NCBI GenBank assembly: GCA_001940995.1
Contig: MSHC01000034.1
Span: 1-64,000, forward strand
DNA from: Ruminococcus sp. Phil15
GTDB taxonomy: Bacteria; Bacillota; Clostridia; Oscillospirales; Ruminococcaceae
Direction of reading: 5' to 3'
Length of the DNA stretch: 64,000 bases
Part shown: positions 25,212 through 34,163 of the stretch, in pieces
Numbering within the stretch: position 1 is the stretch's first letter
How the letters are laid out: each line of letters begins with the position of its first letter
Made by a program: the position numbers and the translations under genes
The notes under the pieces: model-generated
The model's input: only the letters and a program-made list of their open reading frames with translations
What the model was told of the DNA's origin: nothing
Database searches by the model: none

Positions 25212-25338
25212 GTGCCGGTAGAATTCTGCGTCTCCGCAAATGTCCTAGAGATACGACTTCTCTACCGAGGGTAGAGGCGGCTTCTCCGAATAGTTCCAGC
25301 AAATTCTAAGGTGTATACTGCAAAAAACAATCAGTAGC
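25212..25338. other. Structured spacer between divergent XRE and degV promoters
   Basis: This block lies outside both predicted transcripts. It holds a hairpin CTCTACC-GAG-GGTAGAG (25260-25276), a further AGAGA/TCTCT pair just before it, AGAATT and AATTCT at the edges, and a GTATAC palindrome at 25313-25318 repeated at 25368-25373. No open frame or known RNA family is recognised. Confidence 0.4.
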
Positions 25339-25367
25339 TTGCAAGAAAACACGTCATAAAGTATAAT
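25339..25367 (+). promoter_or_regulatory. Sigma-A promoter for degV
   Basis: TTGCAA (25339-25344), 17 bases, TATAAT (25362-25367). Confidence 0.85.
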
Positions 25368-25402
25368 GTATACAGAAAGATTTTTTACGGAGGAAAACAC
25401 CA

Positions 25403-26275
25403 ATGAACGAATATGTAATTTTTACAGACTCTGCTTGCGACCTTCCTGAAACAACTCTCAAAGAGTGGGGAGTTCCCTATACCTGTCTTACATTCAGGTT
25501 TGACGGCAGCGATAAAGAATACTCGAACTACGAGCTCGGAACTAAGGAGTTCTATAAGAGAATGATTGACGGCGAAGTTGCGAAAACTTCCGCAACAAAC
25601 GTTGATACATTTAAGAAAGCGTTTGAGCCTTATTTAAAAGAGGGCAAGGATATCCTCTATGTTGGATTTTCTTCAGGACTCAGCACTACTGTAAATTCGG
25701 GAAGACTTGCCGCCGAAGAACTCAAGGAAGATTATCCGGACAGGAAAATCATGGTTATTGATACACTGTGTGCGTCAGCCGGTCAGGGCCTCGCAGTTTA
25801 CCTCGCAGTACAGAAGAAGAACGAGGGTGCGTCAATCGAGGACAACGCCGCATATATGCTCGATGTGACAAGACGTATCTCGCACTGGTTTACAGTCGAT
25901 GACCTCGTGTACCTCAAGAGAGGCGGCAGAGTAAGCGCAGCAAGCGCTGTTGTAGGCGGACTGCTCGGTATCAAGCCTGTATTGTATGTAAACAATGAGG
26001 GTAAGCTGATCAAGTTCAATACAACAAGAGGAAGAAAAAATTCGCTCTCCGCACTCGTCGATAAAATCGGCGAGGAGTGTGCAGACCCAAAATCAACGAC
26101 TATATTTATCTCAAACGGCGACTGTATGGACGATGTTGAGTATATGAGAAAGGAAATCAAGAATAAGTACGGTGTAAAGGTTACAAACGTCAGCGATATT
26201 GGCCCTGTTATCGGCGCTCACTCCGGTCCTAAGACTTTGGCGCTTTTCTATGTAGCAGATAAACCGCATAACTAA
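25403..26275 (+). CDS. DegV family fatty-acid-binding protein
   Basis: DegV proteins bind fatty acids; some (FakB) present them to the kinase FakA for acyl-phosphate formation. The 290-residue sequence has the N-terminal TDSACDLP (9-16), the TSATN segment (59-63), GFSSGLSTT near 89-97 that binds the carboxylate, and the RISHWFTVDDLVYLKRGGR stretch near 154-172. Length is typical. ATG follows a good ACGGAGG. Firmicutes usually have several paralogues, so this need not be the FakB acting with FakA. Confidence 0.92.
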   Translation: MNEYVIFTDSACDLPETTLKEWGVPYTCLTFRFDGSDKEYSNYELGTKEFYKRMIDGEVAKTSATNVDTFKKAFEPYLKEGKDILYVGFSSGLSTTVNSGRLAAEELKEDYPDRKIMVIDTLCASAGQGLAVYLAVQKKNEGASIEDNAAYMLDVTRRISHWFTVDDLVYLKRGGRVSAASAVVGGLLGIKPVLYVNNEGKLIKFNTTRGRKNSLSALVDKIGEECADPKSTTIFISNGDCMDDVEYMRKEIKNKYGVKVTNVSDIGPVIGAHSGPKTLALFYVADKPHN

Positions 26276-26286
26276 ATATAAAAGCT

Positions 26287-26323
26287 AAGGCGTATTGCAG
26301 ATTTGACTGCAGTACGCCTTTTT
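26287..26323. terminator. Strong bidirectional terminator after degV
   Basis: A 14-base fully paired stem (one G-T), 26287-26300 with 26307-26320, loop ATTTGA, then T run. It serves the convergent degV and GGDEF genes. Confidence 0.9.
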
Positions 26324-26330
26324 AGTTCAA

Positions 26331-28226
26331 TTATAAGCTTTGACGCTTTTTCTTGGAACGCTTCTGCGCATACATAAGCACGTCAGCGCTCTTTATGCCT
26401 TCCTCAATAGAGGGGAGAGTCTTTGTAAGAAGTGAAACAATACCGAAGCTAGCTGAAATATTGTATTCAAGCTCGCTTTCCTCAACCTTGTCGGCAATCG
26501 AACAAGCAAAGCCGTCCGAGAAGTCGTGAACGAATTTTTCACTTGAACCGTCAAACATCTTGATCCCGATGAATTCGTCGCCGCCGAATCTCGCCGCAAT
26601 GCCGTCGTCGCCGATGTATTCCTGTAAGGTGTGAGCAATAATCTTGATAGCCGTGTCGCCTGAGTGATGTCCGAACTTGTCGTTGATTTCTTTCAGATTG
26701 TCAAGGTCAACGGATATGATAACAATGTGCCTGTCCTTTGCAAGCTCAGGTTCGATCTTTTTCTTTGCAACAGTGTAGTATCCGTTACGGCTCAAAAGTC
26801 CTGTCATGCTGTCGTATATGTACGCAACCTCGAGCCTGGAGTTAATAGCCTCCATATACTTATGAGTAGATATTCTTTCCAGCACATAACCCATATTCAT
26901 CGCAAATGAGCGGAGCTGCGAAAGCGCAATGTGGTTAAGCTCCGTGTTAGCCGCAATGTATCCGAATACTTTTTCTCTCGAATTTAAAGGATAGAAAACT
27001 GAGTGCCGCATCATCTGGCTGTAACTGGGGATAAGCTTAGAGGTAGGAAACTTTTTGTCCGTGTAAACTACTGTGTTGCTGCCGTTAATCTTCTCAATTA
27101 TCGAGTACATCGTGTCGGTAAAGCCCGACCACTCGTAGGATATGCCGTCCCAGATGCCCTGCATATAGTTCGAGCAGACGCAAATTCTTATGTCAGTCGA
27201 GAACACAAACGATAACGAATCCGACACTGTCGTAAGAATGTTTGCAAGCGATTCGCTAGGGTCGATGCTGGAAATCATCTGAATGATGCGGTCATTGAAT
27301 TCGTGGTCAAAGTTTATTTCATTCCACAGCTCAATGAAAGGAGCTGTTTCAGCGTCGTCAGGGACGCAACCGCAAGATTCACTGAACCTTACCTTGTATT
27401 CGATAACGTTCTGAAGCGGAAGAATTTCACCAAGCTTGATTTTGTCGATGTATTCACGAAGAACCTTTCCAAGCTCCTCATGATTTATGCTTGCGGTCGT
27501 TATCCTCGGATGGTGATATTTTTCCATATCAATACCGTCAAAGCCGGTAACGATAATATCCTCAGGAACCCTGTATCCATTCTTTTTAAGAAAATTCAAA
27601 GTCGTGATAGCCATAGCGTCGTTAGCGCAGACTATCGCCTCTGGTCTTTCCAGTTTGCTGCTGAAGAACCTGTTCAGTACAGCTTCGGTAGGGTCGTTCC
27701 AGTAGCAGCCGAATCCAACTCTTTCTTCCTCGTAAGGAATACCGTAGGCTTCCAGACTTTCAATATATTGCTTGTAACGCTCATCGTGGTCACGGTCGCT
27801 TTCCTGACCGCCGATGAAGTTGATTCTCCTGCATCCGTGAACTTCAATGAGATGACTGAATATTTTCCTAAAGGTGAGCCTAGGACTGAATGAAATGCTC
27901 GCCGTATTGTACAAGAACGCACCAATCGAAATAACAGGTATGTTGCGTTTCTTGGCTCTTTCGATAATATCCTCAAGAACGTTCTTCATATAAAATCGTT
28001 CAGGGAAAACGATTAAGAGGTCGGTTTTGTGCATACCAACGAGCGAGAAAATACTGGAGTCGCCCCTCGTTGAAGCGTCGTCCCTATATACATCAGAGTA
28101 TGTAGAAAGAATGTTAAAATTACAGTCGAAAAACAGCTCTGATGAAATGAGACAATTTATAATGTTTCTCTGTACCTCATCATCAATTTTCGGCACACAT
28201 ATTGTAATGCTGTAATAATTGTCCAT
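26331..28226 (-). CDS. LacI-type sugar-sensor domain fused to GGDEF diguanylate cyclase
   Basis: A 631-residue protein with no signal peptide, no membrane helix and no helix-turn-helix. Residues about 1-280 match the periplasmic-binding-like effector domain of LacI/GalR regulators (VCANDAMAITTLNFL and VTGFDGIDM are typical). A middle region, about 300-460, looks GAF-like. The GGDEF domain follows DSMTGLLSRNGYY, with RFGGDEF at 546-552, so catalytic residues are intact; the RxxD inhibitory site is absent. It would make cyclic-di-GMP in the cytoplasm under control of a small ligand. Start ATG 28226 follows AAGGAGC. Confidence 0.88.
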   Translation of the reverse strand: MDNYYSITICVPKIDDEVQRNIINCLISSELFFDCNFNILSTYSDVYRDDASTRGDSSIFSLVGMHKTDLLIVFPERFYMKNVLEDIIERAKKRNIPVISIGAFLYNTASISFSPRLTFRKIFSHLIEVHGCRRINFIGGQESDRDHDERYKQYIESLEAYGIPYEEERVGFGCYWNDPTEAVLNRFFSSKLERPEAIVCANDAMAITTLNFLKKNGYRVPEDIIVTGFDGIDMEKYHHPRITTASINHEELGKVLREYIDKIKLGEILPLQNVIEYKVRFSESCGCVPDDAETAPFIELWNEINFDHEFNDRIIQMISSIDPSESLANILTTVSDSLSFVFSTDIRICVCSNYMQGIWDGISYEWSGFTDTMYSIIEKINGSNTVVYTDKKFPTSKLIPSYSQMMRHSVFYPLNSREKVFGYIAANTELNHIALSQLRSFAMNMGYVLERISTHKYMEAINSRLEVAYIYDSMTGLLSRNGYYTVAKKKIEPELAKDRHIVIISVDLDNLKEINDKFGHHSGDTAIKIIAHTLQEYIGDDGIAARFGGDEFIGIKMFDGSSEKFVHDFSDGFACSIADKVEESELEYNISASFGIVSLLTKTLPSIEEGIKSADVLMYAQKRSKKKRQSL

Positions 28227-28259
28227 GATATCTTTTGCTCCTTGTAAGGTTATATACTC

Positions 28260-28288
28260 ATTATACAGCTAAAAATTTCAGTTGTCAA
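28260..28288 (-). promoter_or_regulatory. Sigma-A promoter for the LacI-GGDEF gene
   Basis: On the minus strand TTGACA (28288-28283), 17 bases, TATAAT (28265-28260): full consensus. Confidence 0.88.
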
Positions 28289-28394
28289 TTATTCCTATAA
28301 AATATAAAAATGTTTACAATACTTTGGTTGAATTGATAGTATTTTCGTGACTTTTAAAGCAATATTTACAAAACGAAACTTAATATTTCGTTTA

Positions 28395-28423
28395 TTGACA
28401 AATTGGGCGTTTCAATTTACAAT
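28395..28423 (+). promoter_or_regulatory. Sigma-A promoter for the lipid kinase gene
   Basis: TTGACA (28395-28400), 17 bases, TACAAT (28418-28423). It gives a leader of about 125 bases. Confidence 0.85.
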
Positions 28424-28554
28424 ATAAGTATGATATAAGCACGGCTTGCAATCGTTCGCTCTGCTTTGTACACTTGACTCCGTATGGATTTGCCCCTGCA
28501 GCCAATCCATAGCCCACACAGACTAAAATATAACCGAGAGGTGTCGTCAGTAAA

Positions 28555-29484
28555 ATGCACTACTTTATAATATATAATAAAACAAGCGGAAATCGTAGGA
28601 ATAACGCCCTCGTTTCTGCTATCGTAAAAGCTATGCGTGCCAAGAATCTGAAAATCCGTGTCATAGCCACAAAATATAAAGGCCACGCCGCAGAGCTTAC
28701 AAGACTCATAGCCTCGCAATTTGGCGATAGAGCTACCGCTATCGTTATGGGCGGAGACGGCACAATCTCTGAAGCCGCAAGCGGTCTTGTCGGCACGAAA
28801 ACTCCGCTTATGGTGATCCCGTGCGGCAGCGGAAACGATTTTGCCAAAAAGCTGTATGGAAGAAAATTTACCGCAAGCTCCGTAGCCGAAAGTCTGGGAC
28901 TTCTCAAGGGCGAGCCTAATTATATTACCGAGGTAATAGATACAGTAAACGCAAACGGACATACCTGCGTCAACGTCCTCAGTATAGGATTTGATACGGT
29001 CGTGGAAACAACAGCTCATAAGCTTCTGCGCAAATTCCCGTTTCTCGGAAAGCGTGCCTATGACCTGTCAATAGTTCTCAGTATTTTCGGTAAGCTTAAA
29101 TATGACTATGTAGCCTCTGCAAAGTTTTATGATACCGATGCAGCTATCCCGAAAAATCTCAGCGTCATTCTCTTAGCGCTCTGTAACGCAAGCTTCTACG
29201 GCGGAGGATACTGCCCTGCGCCGAATTCAAGTCTTACAGACGGTATCCTCGACCTTGTCTATGTTGACCCCGTAAGTATCCCAAGAATTGCATCCCTTAT
29301 CCTGCCATATCAAAACGGACAGATATATAAAATTAAAGAAGCCCACGAGCATAAGGTAACGGAGCTTTGTGTAAAAGCAAAAGTCGGCAAGGTTCTGTAT
29401 AACTGCGACGGAGAAAACTATTTTGAGGATAGCCTAAAGGTCAGGGTGGTTCCGGAATCTCTCTCGATCTGCCTGCCTGAGTGA
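28555..29484 (+). CDS. Diacylglycerol kinase/YegS-like lipid kinase
   Basis: A 309-residue cytoplasmic kinase of the DAGK catalytic family, phosphorylating diacylglycerol or a related lipid with ATP. Motifs are YNKTSGNRR (7-15), the nucleotide-binding MGGDGTISEA (65-74) and PCGSGNDFAK (89-98), plus a C-terminal beta-sandwich with DGENYF near 288. ATG 28555 follows GAGAGGTG. Monocistronic, with a terminator at 29508-29536. The lipid substrate is not determined by the sequence. Confidence 0.9.
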   Translation: MHYFIIYNKTSGNRRNNALVSAIVKAMRAKNLKIRVIATKYKGHAAELTRLIASQFGDRATAIVMGGDGTISEAASGLVGTKTPLMVIPCGSGNDFAKKLYGRKFTASSVAESLGLLKGEPNYITEVIDTVNANGHTCVNVLSIGFDTVVETTAHKLLRKFPFLGKRAYDLSIVLSIFGKLKYDYVASAKFYDTDAAIPKNLSVILLALCNASFYGGGYCPAPNSSLTDGILDLVYVDPVSIPRIASLILPYQNGQIYKIKEAHEHKVTELCVKAKVGKVLYNCDGENYFEDSLKVRVVPESLSICLPE

Positions 29485-29507
29485 AAAACATACGAATATC
29501 AAAAGTC

Positions 29508-29536
29508 AAAGCCCGAGAGTCTTTCTCAGGCTTTTT
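29508..29536. terminator. Terminator between lipid kinase and acetyltransferase remnant
   Basis: AAAGCC and GGCTTT, extended by GAGA/TCTC with one mismatch, then TTTTT. Confidence 0.75.
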
Positions 29537-29539
29537 GCG

Positions 29540-30015
29540 TCATAATATTTCACAGCAGGGAAGCTCCATTTCATTCCTCATCTGAACAAAACCGTATGCT
29601 TCATATAGCGGTTTTCCCATTTTCGTTGCCTCAAGGGTAATAGAGTAAATCCCTCTGCTTTTTGCTTCATTGACAAGAAGGCCCAAGGTCTTTAGAGCTA
29701 TTCCTCGCCTGCGGTACTCAGGTCTTGTGTACATATTCATAATGTATGCCCTGTTTCCGCTTGGATTGTGATAGGTAGGCATTACTCTGTAAAAGCTTAT
29801 TCGCCTGCTCCGACAAATTCGTCACCGTCAAAAACCAGATATGCAACGTGTCTGCCGGTTGACATAGCGTCTGCGTAGTAGTCATAAGACCGAGCCTTGA
29901 CTTCGCTCATATCCGTACTATCCGTAAGATTATTAGCCGCACGAAGCACTTCTATCCTGGTAGATGTAAGAATATCTATGTCGGCTTTTGTTGCCCTTTT
30001 GTATGTCAATGCCAT
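29540..30015 (-). pseudogene. GNAT acetyltransferase broken by a one-base frameshift
   Basis: The N-terminal part (30015 down to 29797) encodes 72 residues ending FVGAGE then a stop. The other frame continues from about 29803 with ISFYRV, then PTYHNPSGNRAYIMNMYT and the acetyl-CoA loop RPEYRRRGIALKTL, ending at 29540. Joined, they make a normal GNAT protein of about 158 residues; one base has been lost near 29800, in the codon after GGC. The ATG overlaps the ahcY stop (TAATG), so it was the second gene of that operon. A recent mutation or an assembly error are both possible; no slippery run is present to suggest programmed shifting. Confidence 0.85.
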
Positions 30016-31259
30016 TATACATTCCAGCTTCCCAGGTATTTTTCCTGCTCAGGGGTAAGCGTGTCAATCTCGTAGCCGAGGAATTTAAGCTTGCTTATCG
30101 CAACCTCGTTGTCAACCTCTTTTGGCACGTCAATAATCATACTTTCAAGCCCGTTACGGTTCTTGACAAGATAAGCCGCAGAAAGTGCCTGTATCGCGAA
30201 GGACATATCCATAATTTCAGCAGGGTGTCCGTCGCCCGCCGCAAGATTTACAAGCCTGCCCTCGCCGATGACATAAAGCGAGTTGCCGTTTGAAAGCTTG
30301 TAGCCGTCTATGTTGTTTCTTGCAAGCCATTTTTTCGTCGCAATCTTGGAAAGTCCGGCAACGTCAACCTCGCAGTCAAAATGTCCTGCGTTGCAGAGAA
30401 TTGCCCCGTTCTTCATATTGTAGAAAGACTTCTCTGTTATAACGTCCTTGCAGCCTGTGACAGTTACAAAGAAATCTCCGTGTTTTGCGGCATCCTCCAT
30501 TTTCATAACCTGAAAGCCGTCCATTACCGCTTCAATAGCCTTGATGGGGTCAACCTCAGTAACGATAACCTCAGCGCCGAGTCCCTTCGCCCTCATCGCA
30601 ACGCCCTTGCCGCACCAGCCGTAGCCTGCAACAACAACGGTCTTTCCCGCAACAATAAGATTGGTAGTCCTGTTGATTCCGTCCCATACCGACTGCCCCG
30701 TGCCGTAGCGGTTGTCGAAAAGATGCTTGCAGTCAGCATTGTTTACAAGCACCATAGGAAATTTGAGAGCCTTGTCCTTGTCCATGGCAATTAGTCTTAT
30801 GATGCCCGTTGTCGTTTCCTCACAGCCGCCGATTACATTAGGAATAAGCTCGGGATATTCACTGTGTATAAGACTTACAAGGTCGCCACCGTCGTCAATA
30901 ATGATGTTAGGAGATATTTTTATTACCTCGGAAATATGTTCGTGATATTCCTCCGCCGTTGCCCCATGCCACGCAAATACGTTAAGCCCGTCGTGATAAA
31001 GCGCCGCAGCAACGTCGTCCTGCGTTGAAAGTGGATTGCTTCCCGTAACGTACATCTGTGCGCCGCCTGCCGCCAAAACCTTGCAAAGGTATGCCGTCTT
31101 TGCCTCCAGATGCACCGAAAGCGCAACCTTTAGGCCCTCAAACGGTCTTTCTTCCTTAAACTTCTTTTCAAGCATATTGAGAAGCGGCATATTGCCTATA
31201 ACCCAGTCTATCTTTCTCTTGCCGCTTTCCCAAAGCTCCGGATCTCTAATCTGACTCAT
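30015..31259 (-). CDS. ahcY: Adenosylhomocysteinase
   Basis: AhcY hydrolyses S-adenosylhomocysteine to adenosine and homocysteine with bound NAD, clearing the product of methylation. The 414-residue protein has the substrate region with DDGGDL, the NNADCKHLFDNRYGTGQS segment with catalytic Lys and Asp, and NAD-binding GYGWCGKG. The C-terminus ends EQEKYLGSW, the short archaeal/Thermotoga-like form rather than the KYRY-type end. ATG 31259 is chosen from AAAGGAC about 10 bases upstream; a frame extension of 13 codons has no such site. It leads an operon with the broken acetyltransferase. Confidence 0.95.
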   Translation of the reverse strand: MSQIRDPELWESGKRKIDWVIGNMPLLNMLEKKFKEERPFEGLKVALSVHLEAKTAYLCKVLAAGGAQMYVTGSNPLSTQDDVAAALYHDGLNVFAWHGATAEEYHEHISEVIKISPNIIIDDGGDLVSLIHSEYPELIPNVIGGCEETTTGIIRLIAMDKDKALKFPMVLVNNADCKHLFDNRYGTGQSVWDGINRTTNLIVAGKTVVVAGYGWCGKGVAMRAKGLGAEVIVTEVDPIKAIEAVMDGFQVMKMEDAAKHGDFFVTVTGCKDVITEKSFYNMKNGAILCNAGHFDCEVDVAGLSKIATKKWLARNNIDGYKLSNGNSLYVIGEGRLVNLAAGDGHPAEIMDMSFAIQALSAAYLVKNRNGLESMIIDVPKEVDNEVAISKLKFLGYEIDTLTPEQEKYLGSWNV

Positions 31260-31301
31260 ATTTATGTACGTCCTTTCAGATGTCATTATTAATTCCATTT
31301 A

Positions 31302-31330
31302 ATTATATCATACTTAAAACTATCGGTCAA
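31302..31330 (-). promoter_or_regulatory. Sigma-A promoter for ahcY
   Basis: On the minus strand TTGACC (31330-31325), 17 bases, TATAAT (31307-31302). Confidence 0.85.
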
Positions 31331-31358
31331 GTGTGCCTTAAAACATTGCAACGGCGGC

Positions 31359-31387
31359 TTGCAAAATGTTTAGCCTGGTGTTATAAT
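31359..31387 (+). promoter_or_regulatory. Sigma-A promoter for the GT-C-like membrane gene
   Basis: TTGCAA (31359-31364), 17 bases, extended -10 TATAAT (31382-31387). It is divergent from, and 28 bases away from, the ahcY promoter. Confidence 0.8.
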
Positions 31388-31426
31388 ATCTGGTATAGAA
31401 ATAAATTTAAGGAAATAATGCAGTAA

Positions 31427-32923
31427 ATGAAAGAAAAAATACTCAACTTAGGAAACTGGGTCGGCGCAGTCTGTTTTGCGGCCGTCGCCGTTATATTCTT
31501 TTTCTGGCAGAACAAATCATATCCGATTATAGTACAGCTTTTAGCACTTCTCCTGTTGCCGCTTCTCTTTGTCGGGGTGATAAAGCTTAGGAACAACACA
31601 ACGATACGAAATGTCCTGGAATCTCAGCCTAAAAATGTTTATATCTTCTGCGCCTGTTTTATGCTGACAATACAGCTTATACTTGTTATCGGTATAAACT
31701 TTGTGCCGATTACAGATGCGTCGCATATAGATAAAATATGTTATAATTTTGTGACAGGAAATGAAGATCTGTACGCAGGATTGGATATCTATCACAGGAA
31801 CTACCTTGAGCGGTATTCAAATCAGTGGGGAATATTCCTCGCGCAGTCGTTTATCTATAAGCTATCATATATGCTGACAGGCGAGGTGCACAGAACCCTT
31901 TTGCCCTTAGTGAACGTCATACTTATGCAGGTGTCATATTTTCTGACATATAAGATAGCAGGACTTGTGTTTCATAGGAAAAAGCAGGTGATAATGTCAG
32001 TTATCGTTCTGACAGCCTGCCCCGTGCTGTATGTGTATTCATGCGTGTTCTATACGGATACGCTCAGTATGCCGCTTATGCTGTCGGCAATCTATTTTGG
32101 TATCCTCGCAGTAAACGTAAAGACCCGAAAATCTGCCGCATTGTATATAGCACTAAGCTCCGTATCCACCGCAATCGGCTACCTTATAAAAGGCAATATA
32201 GCAATTCTCGCAGTTGCATTTCTGATTTATATGCTTTTTAAATCGGGAATCAAACGCTTTATGACTTATCTTGTCGCAATTATTCTGTCCTTTGTGATCG
32301 CCACAAGCGGTATTTCCTCGGTAATGAAGCAGACGGGCGCAGTGACAGACGAGGGCGTTGAGAAGTATTCATTCCCTGTAACTCATTGGGTGATGATGGG
32401 ACTCTACGGCAGGGGAGGTTACAATGATGAAGAATTCCGCTATACATTTTTTATAGAGGGCAAGGACGCCAAAAGGGAAGCAAACATCGAGGTCATTAAA
32501 AACAGGCTCTCGGATATGGGCGTCAGCGGCTTTTTAATGCACCTCGTTAAGAAAATCAACTATACCTGGTACGGCGGTGCATATCAGTCAACGACTCAGT
32601 TTTTGAAATCTGAGCAGGACTCCATAACGAGTTTCTTTGAAAATTCAGGCGTCTATAGAGTCTGGTGCTTTTTGTTCCAATCGTCGCTTATTTTGCTTAT
32701 GCTCTGCTCGTTTGTGTCAGGCGCAGTAAACAAGAAAACAAACGAAATGGCGCTCCTGCGGCTTGCCCAGCTTGGACTTTTCCTGTTTTTGCTTATCTGG
32801 GAAACACGTTCAAGATATATGCTGAACCTCCTGCCTATGTATATTATTATAGCGGTAGACGGTGCAAATGTGTTTGAGCAGTTCTATCATAAACGAATAA
32901 AGCGTAATAAAGAAATATCCTAA
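31427..32923 (+). CDS. Polytopic membrane protein, GT-C glycosyltransferase-like
   Basis: A 498-residue protein with about eleven hydrophobic segments. A long extracytoplasmic loop after the second or third helix carries an acidic pair in PITDASHID (about 93-101), which recalls the DD/DE catalytic motif of GT-C transferases that use lipid-linked sugars. Near the C-terminus WETRSRYMLNLLPMYII resembles the terminal helices of PMT/ArnT-type enzymes. The family is therefore likely but substrate and acceptor are unknown. ATG follows AAGGAAA at rather long spacing. Monocistronic, with a strong terminator at 33024-33049. Confidence 0.75.
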   Translation: MKEKILNLGNWVGAVCFAAVAVIFFFWQNKSYPIIVQLLALLLLPLLFVGVIKLRNNTTIRNVLESQPKNVYIFCACFMLTIQLILVIGINFVPITDASHIDKICYNFVTGNEDLYAGLDIYHRNYLERYSNQWGIFLAQSFIYKLSYMLTGEVHRTLLPLVNVILMQVSYFLTYKIAGLVFHRKKQVIMSVIVLTACPVLYVYSCVFYTDTLSMPLMLSAIYFGILAVNVKTRKSAALYIALSSVSTAIGYLIKGNIAILAVAFLIYMLFKSGIKRFMTYLVAIILSFVIATSGISSVMKQTGAVTDEGVEKYSFPVTHWVMMGLYGRGGYNDEEFRYTFFIEGKDAKREANIEVIKNRLSDMGVSGFLMHLVKKINYTWYGGAYQSTTQFLKSEQDSITSFFENSGVYRVWCFLFQSSLILLMLCSFVSGAVNKKTNEMALLRLAQLGLFLFLLIWETRSRYMLNLLPMYIIIAVDGANVFEQFYHKRIKRNKEIS

Positions 32924-33023
32924 TCATAGATATCCTTTGAACGTATGCAACAGGGGATATTTCTTGCAAAAGCTTGACCAGCATGACCAGCACATATTTA
33001 TTTTATTGTTGCCCAAAACAAAA

Positions 33024-33049
33024 AAGACCGCAGAGAAATCTGCGGTCTT
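33024..33049. terminator. Bidirectional terminator
   Basis: AAGACCGCAGA pairs with TCTGCGGTCTT, loop GAAA. T-rich on plus (GATTTTT) and on minus (TTTTTTG), between convergent genes. Confidence 0.92.
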
Positions 33050-33060
33050 GATTTTTGTAT

Positions 33061-33993
33061 TTACTTTCCAAAGTATCTGTTAACAACGTTTTCGGCAGGC
33101 TTACCCATAATGTCGTAACCCCAGTCTACAGCAGCCTTTCTGAGTGCGTAGGGCGTTGCAGACCAGCACCAGATTACCTCTCCGGCAATCCAAGGCCTTC
33201 TGCTTGCTGAGAAGAACATAGCTTCGTACCATCTTTCCTGTTCTTTAACGTTCGTAGCGCTTCTGATGCTCCAGTCATGCGGAAGCGTGGAAGAGCCGGA
33301 GGACGACATACAGCCGGTTTCAGCAAAGAAGAACGGAAGATTATACTTCTTTACGACAGCCTCAATTCTGTCAAGCTCTTTTTCCCATACATCAATAGGG
33401 TAGTAGCCGCTTGAAGAAATAGCGTCAAGCTCGTCCCACCAGGTAACATGGTCCTCCTGATACTTGTCGGTGTTGTATGTGATGATTCCTTTATAGGTGC
33501 GTCTTAAAAGTCTTATAAGCCTTCTCCAGTCATCTTCACGGGATTCAGCCATAACCATTTCAGAACCGCATACGAAAATGTCAACGCCCTCGTTCTGTGC
33601 AATTTCGGCATAGTGGAGCTGAAATTCGTTGTAGGACTGGAACCAGTTCTTCCACGAAGGCTCGTTAGGCACTTCGTTATCAAAGAAGCTTACATAAGCT
33701 CTGTAAACTCCGTTCTTGCAGTTTATAGTAGGCTTTAAACCAACATTGAAGCCAAGCTTCTTTGCGTATCTTATGATAGCAATAAGCTCGTTGTCGCTCA
33801 TAGTAGCCTCTGTATCGTAACGGATAATATCAGATTGTGCAGTCTCCTGAAGTCCGCAAGGCACAAGCATAATTAAATTGGCAGCAGTTCTTTCCTTGAT
33901 AGCGTCTAAGCTCTTGAAAGCATCCTTCTTGCTGAGCACGCCTCTATTTGCAAAAGGAGCAAAAGTAATACCTTTAATATTATTCAGTTCCAT
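33061..33993 (-). CDS. Glycoside hydrolase family 113-like protein
   Basis: A 310-residue protein with the repeating pattern of a (beta/alpha)8 barrel. Segments recall GH113 endo-beta-mannanases: an N-terminal GITFAPF strand, VDIFVCGSEM (probable acid/base Glu after strand 4) and FFAETGC (probable nucleophile Glu after strand 7), with Trp-rich IAGEVIWCWS near the end. There is no signal peptide, so it would act on imported oligosaccharides in the cytoplasm. ATG 33993 is preferred over ATG 33999 because AGGAGG is 8 bases before it. A TATAAT on the minus strand at 34031-34026 is a likely -10. Confidence 0.75.
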   Translation of the reverse strand: MELNNIKGITFAPFANRGVLSKKDAFKSLDAIKERTAANLIMLVPCGLQETAQSDIIRYDTEATMSDNELIAIIRYAKKLGFNVGLKPTINCKNGVYRAYVSFFDNEVPNEPSWKNWFQSYNEFQLHYAEIAQNEGVDIFVCGSEMVMAESREDDWRRLIRLLRRTYKGIITYNTDKYQEDHVTWWDELDAISSSGYYPIDVWEKELDRIEAVVKKYNLPFFFAETGCMSSSGSSTLPHDWSIRSATNVKEQERWYEAMFFSASRRPWIAGEVIWCWSATPYALRKAAVDWGYDIMGKPAENVVNRYFGK

Positions 33994-34163
33994 TAACATT
34001 ACCTCCTGTAAATAAGCGTAACAAAATTATATCACATAAATTCTCAACGCAATATAACAAACGTATCATTAAATGCTAAATTTATACTTTTCAACCGCTT
34101 AAAACAGAGCATTAATATATTGTTAAGATATTTTTAAAATTTAAGTGCAACTTAATGCCTGCG

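Larger units (their letters stand above)
28227..28554. other. Divergent intergenic region between GGDEF and lipid-kinase genes
   Basis: It holds two strong divergent promoters (28260-28288 minus; 28395-28423 plus) and a leader of about 125 bases before the kinase gene. In the leader ATGGATT (28484-28490) pairs with AATCCAT (28504-28510). No riboswitch family is recognised and no further gene is seen. Confidence 0.5.

Noticed and set aside
25215-25300. The GTTCCAGCAAATTC stretch and nearby stems looked faintly tRNA-like
   Set aside because: No acceptor stem, anticodon arm or correct T-loop can be drawn.
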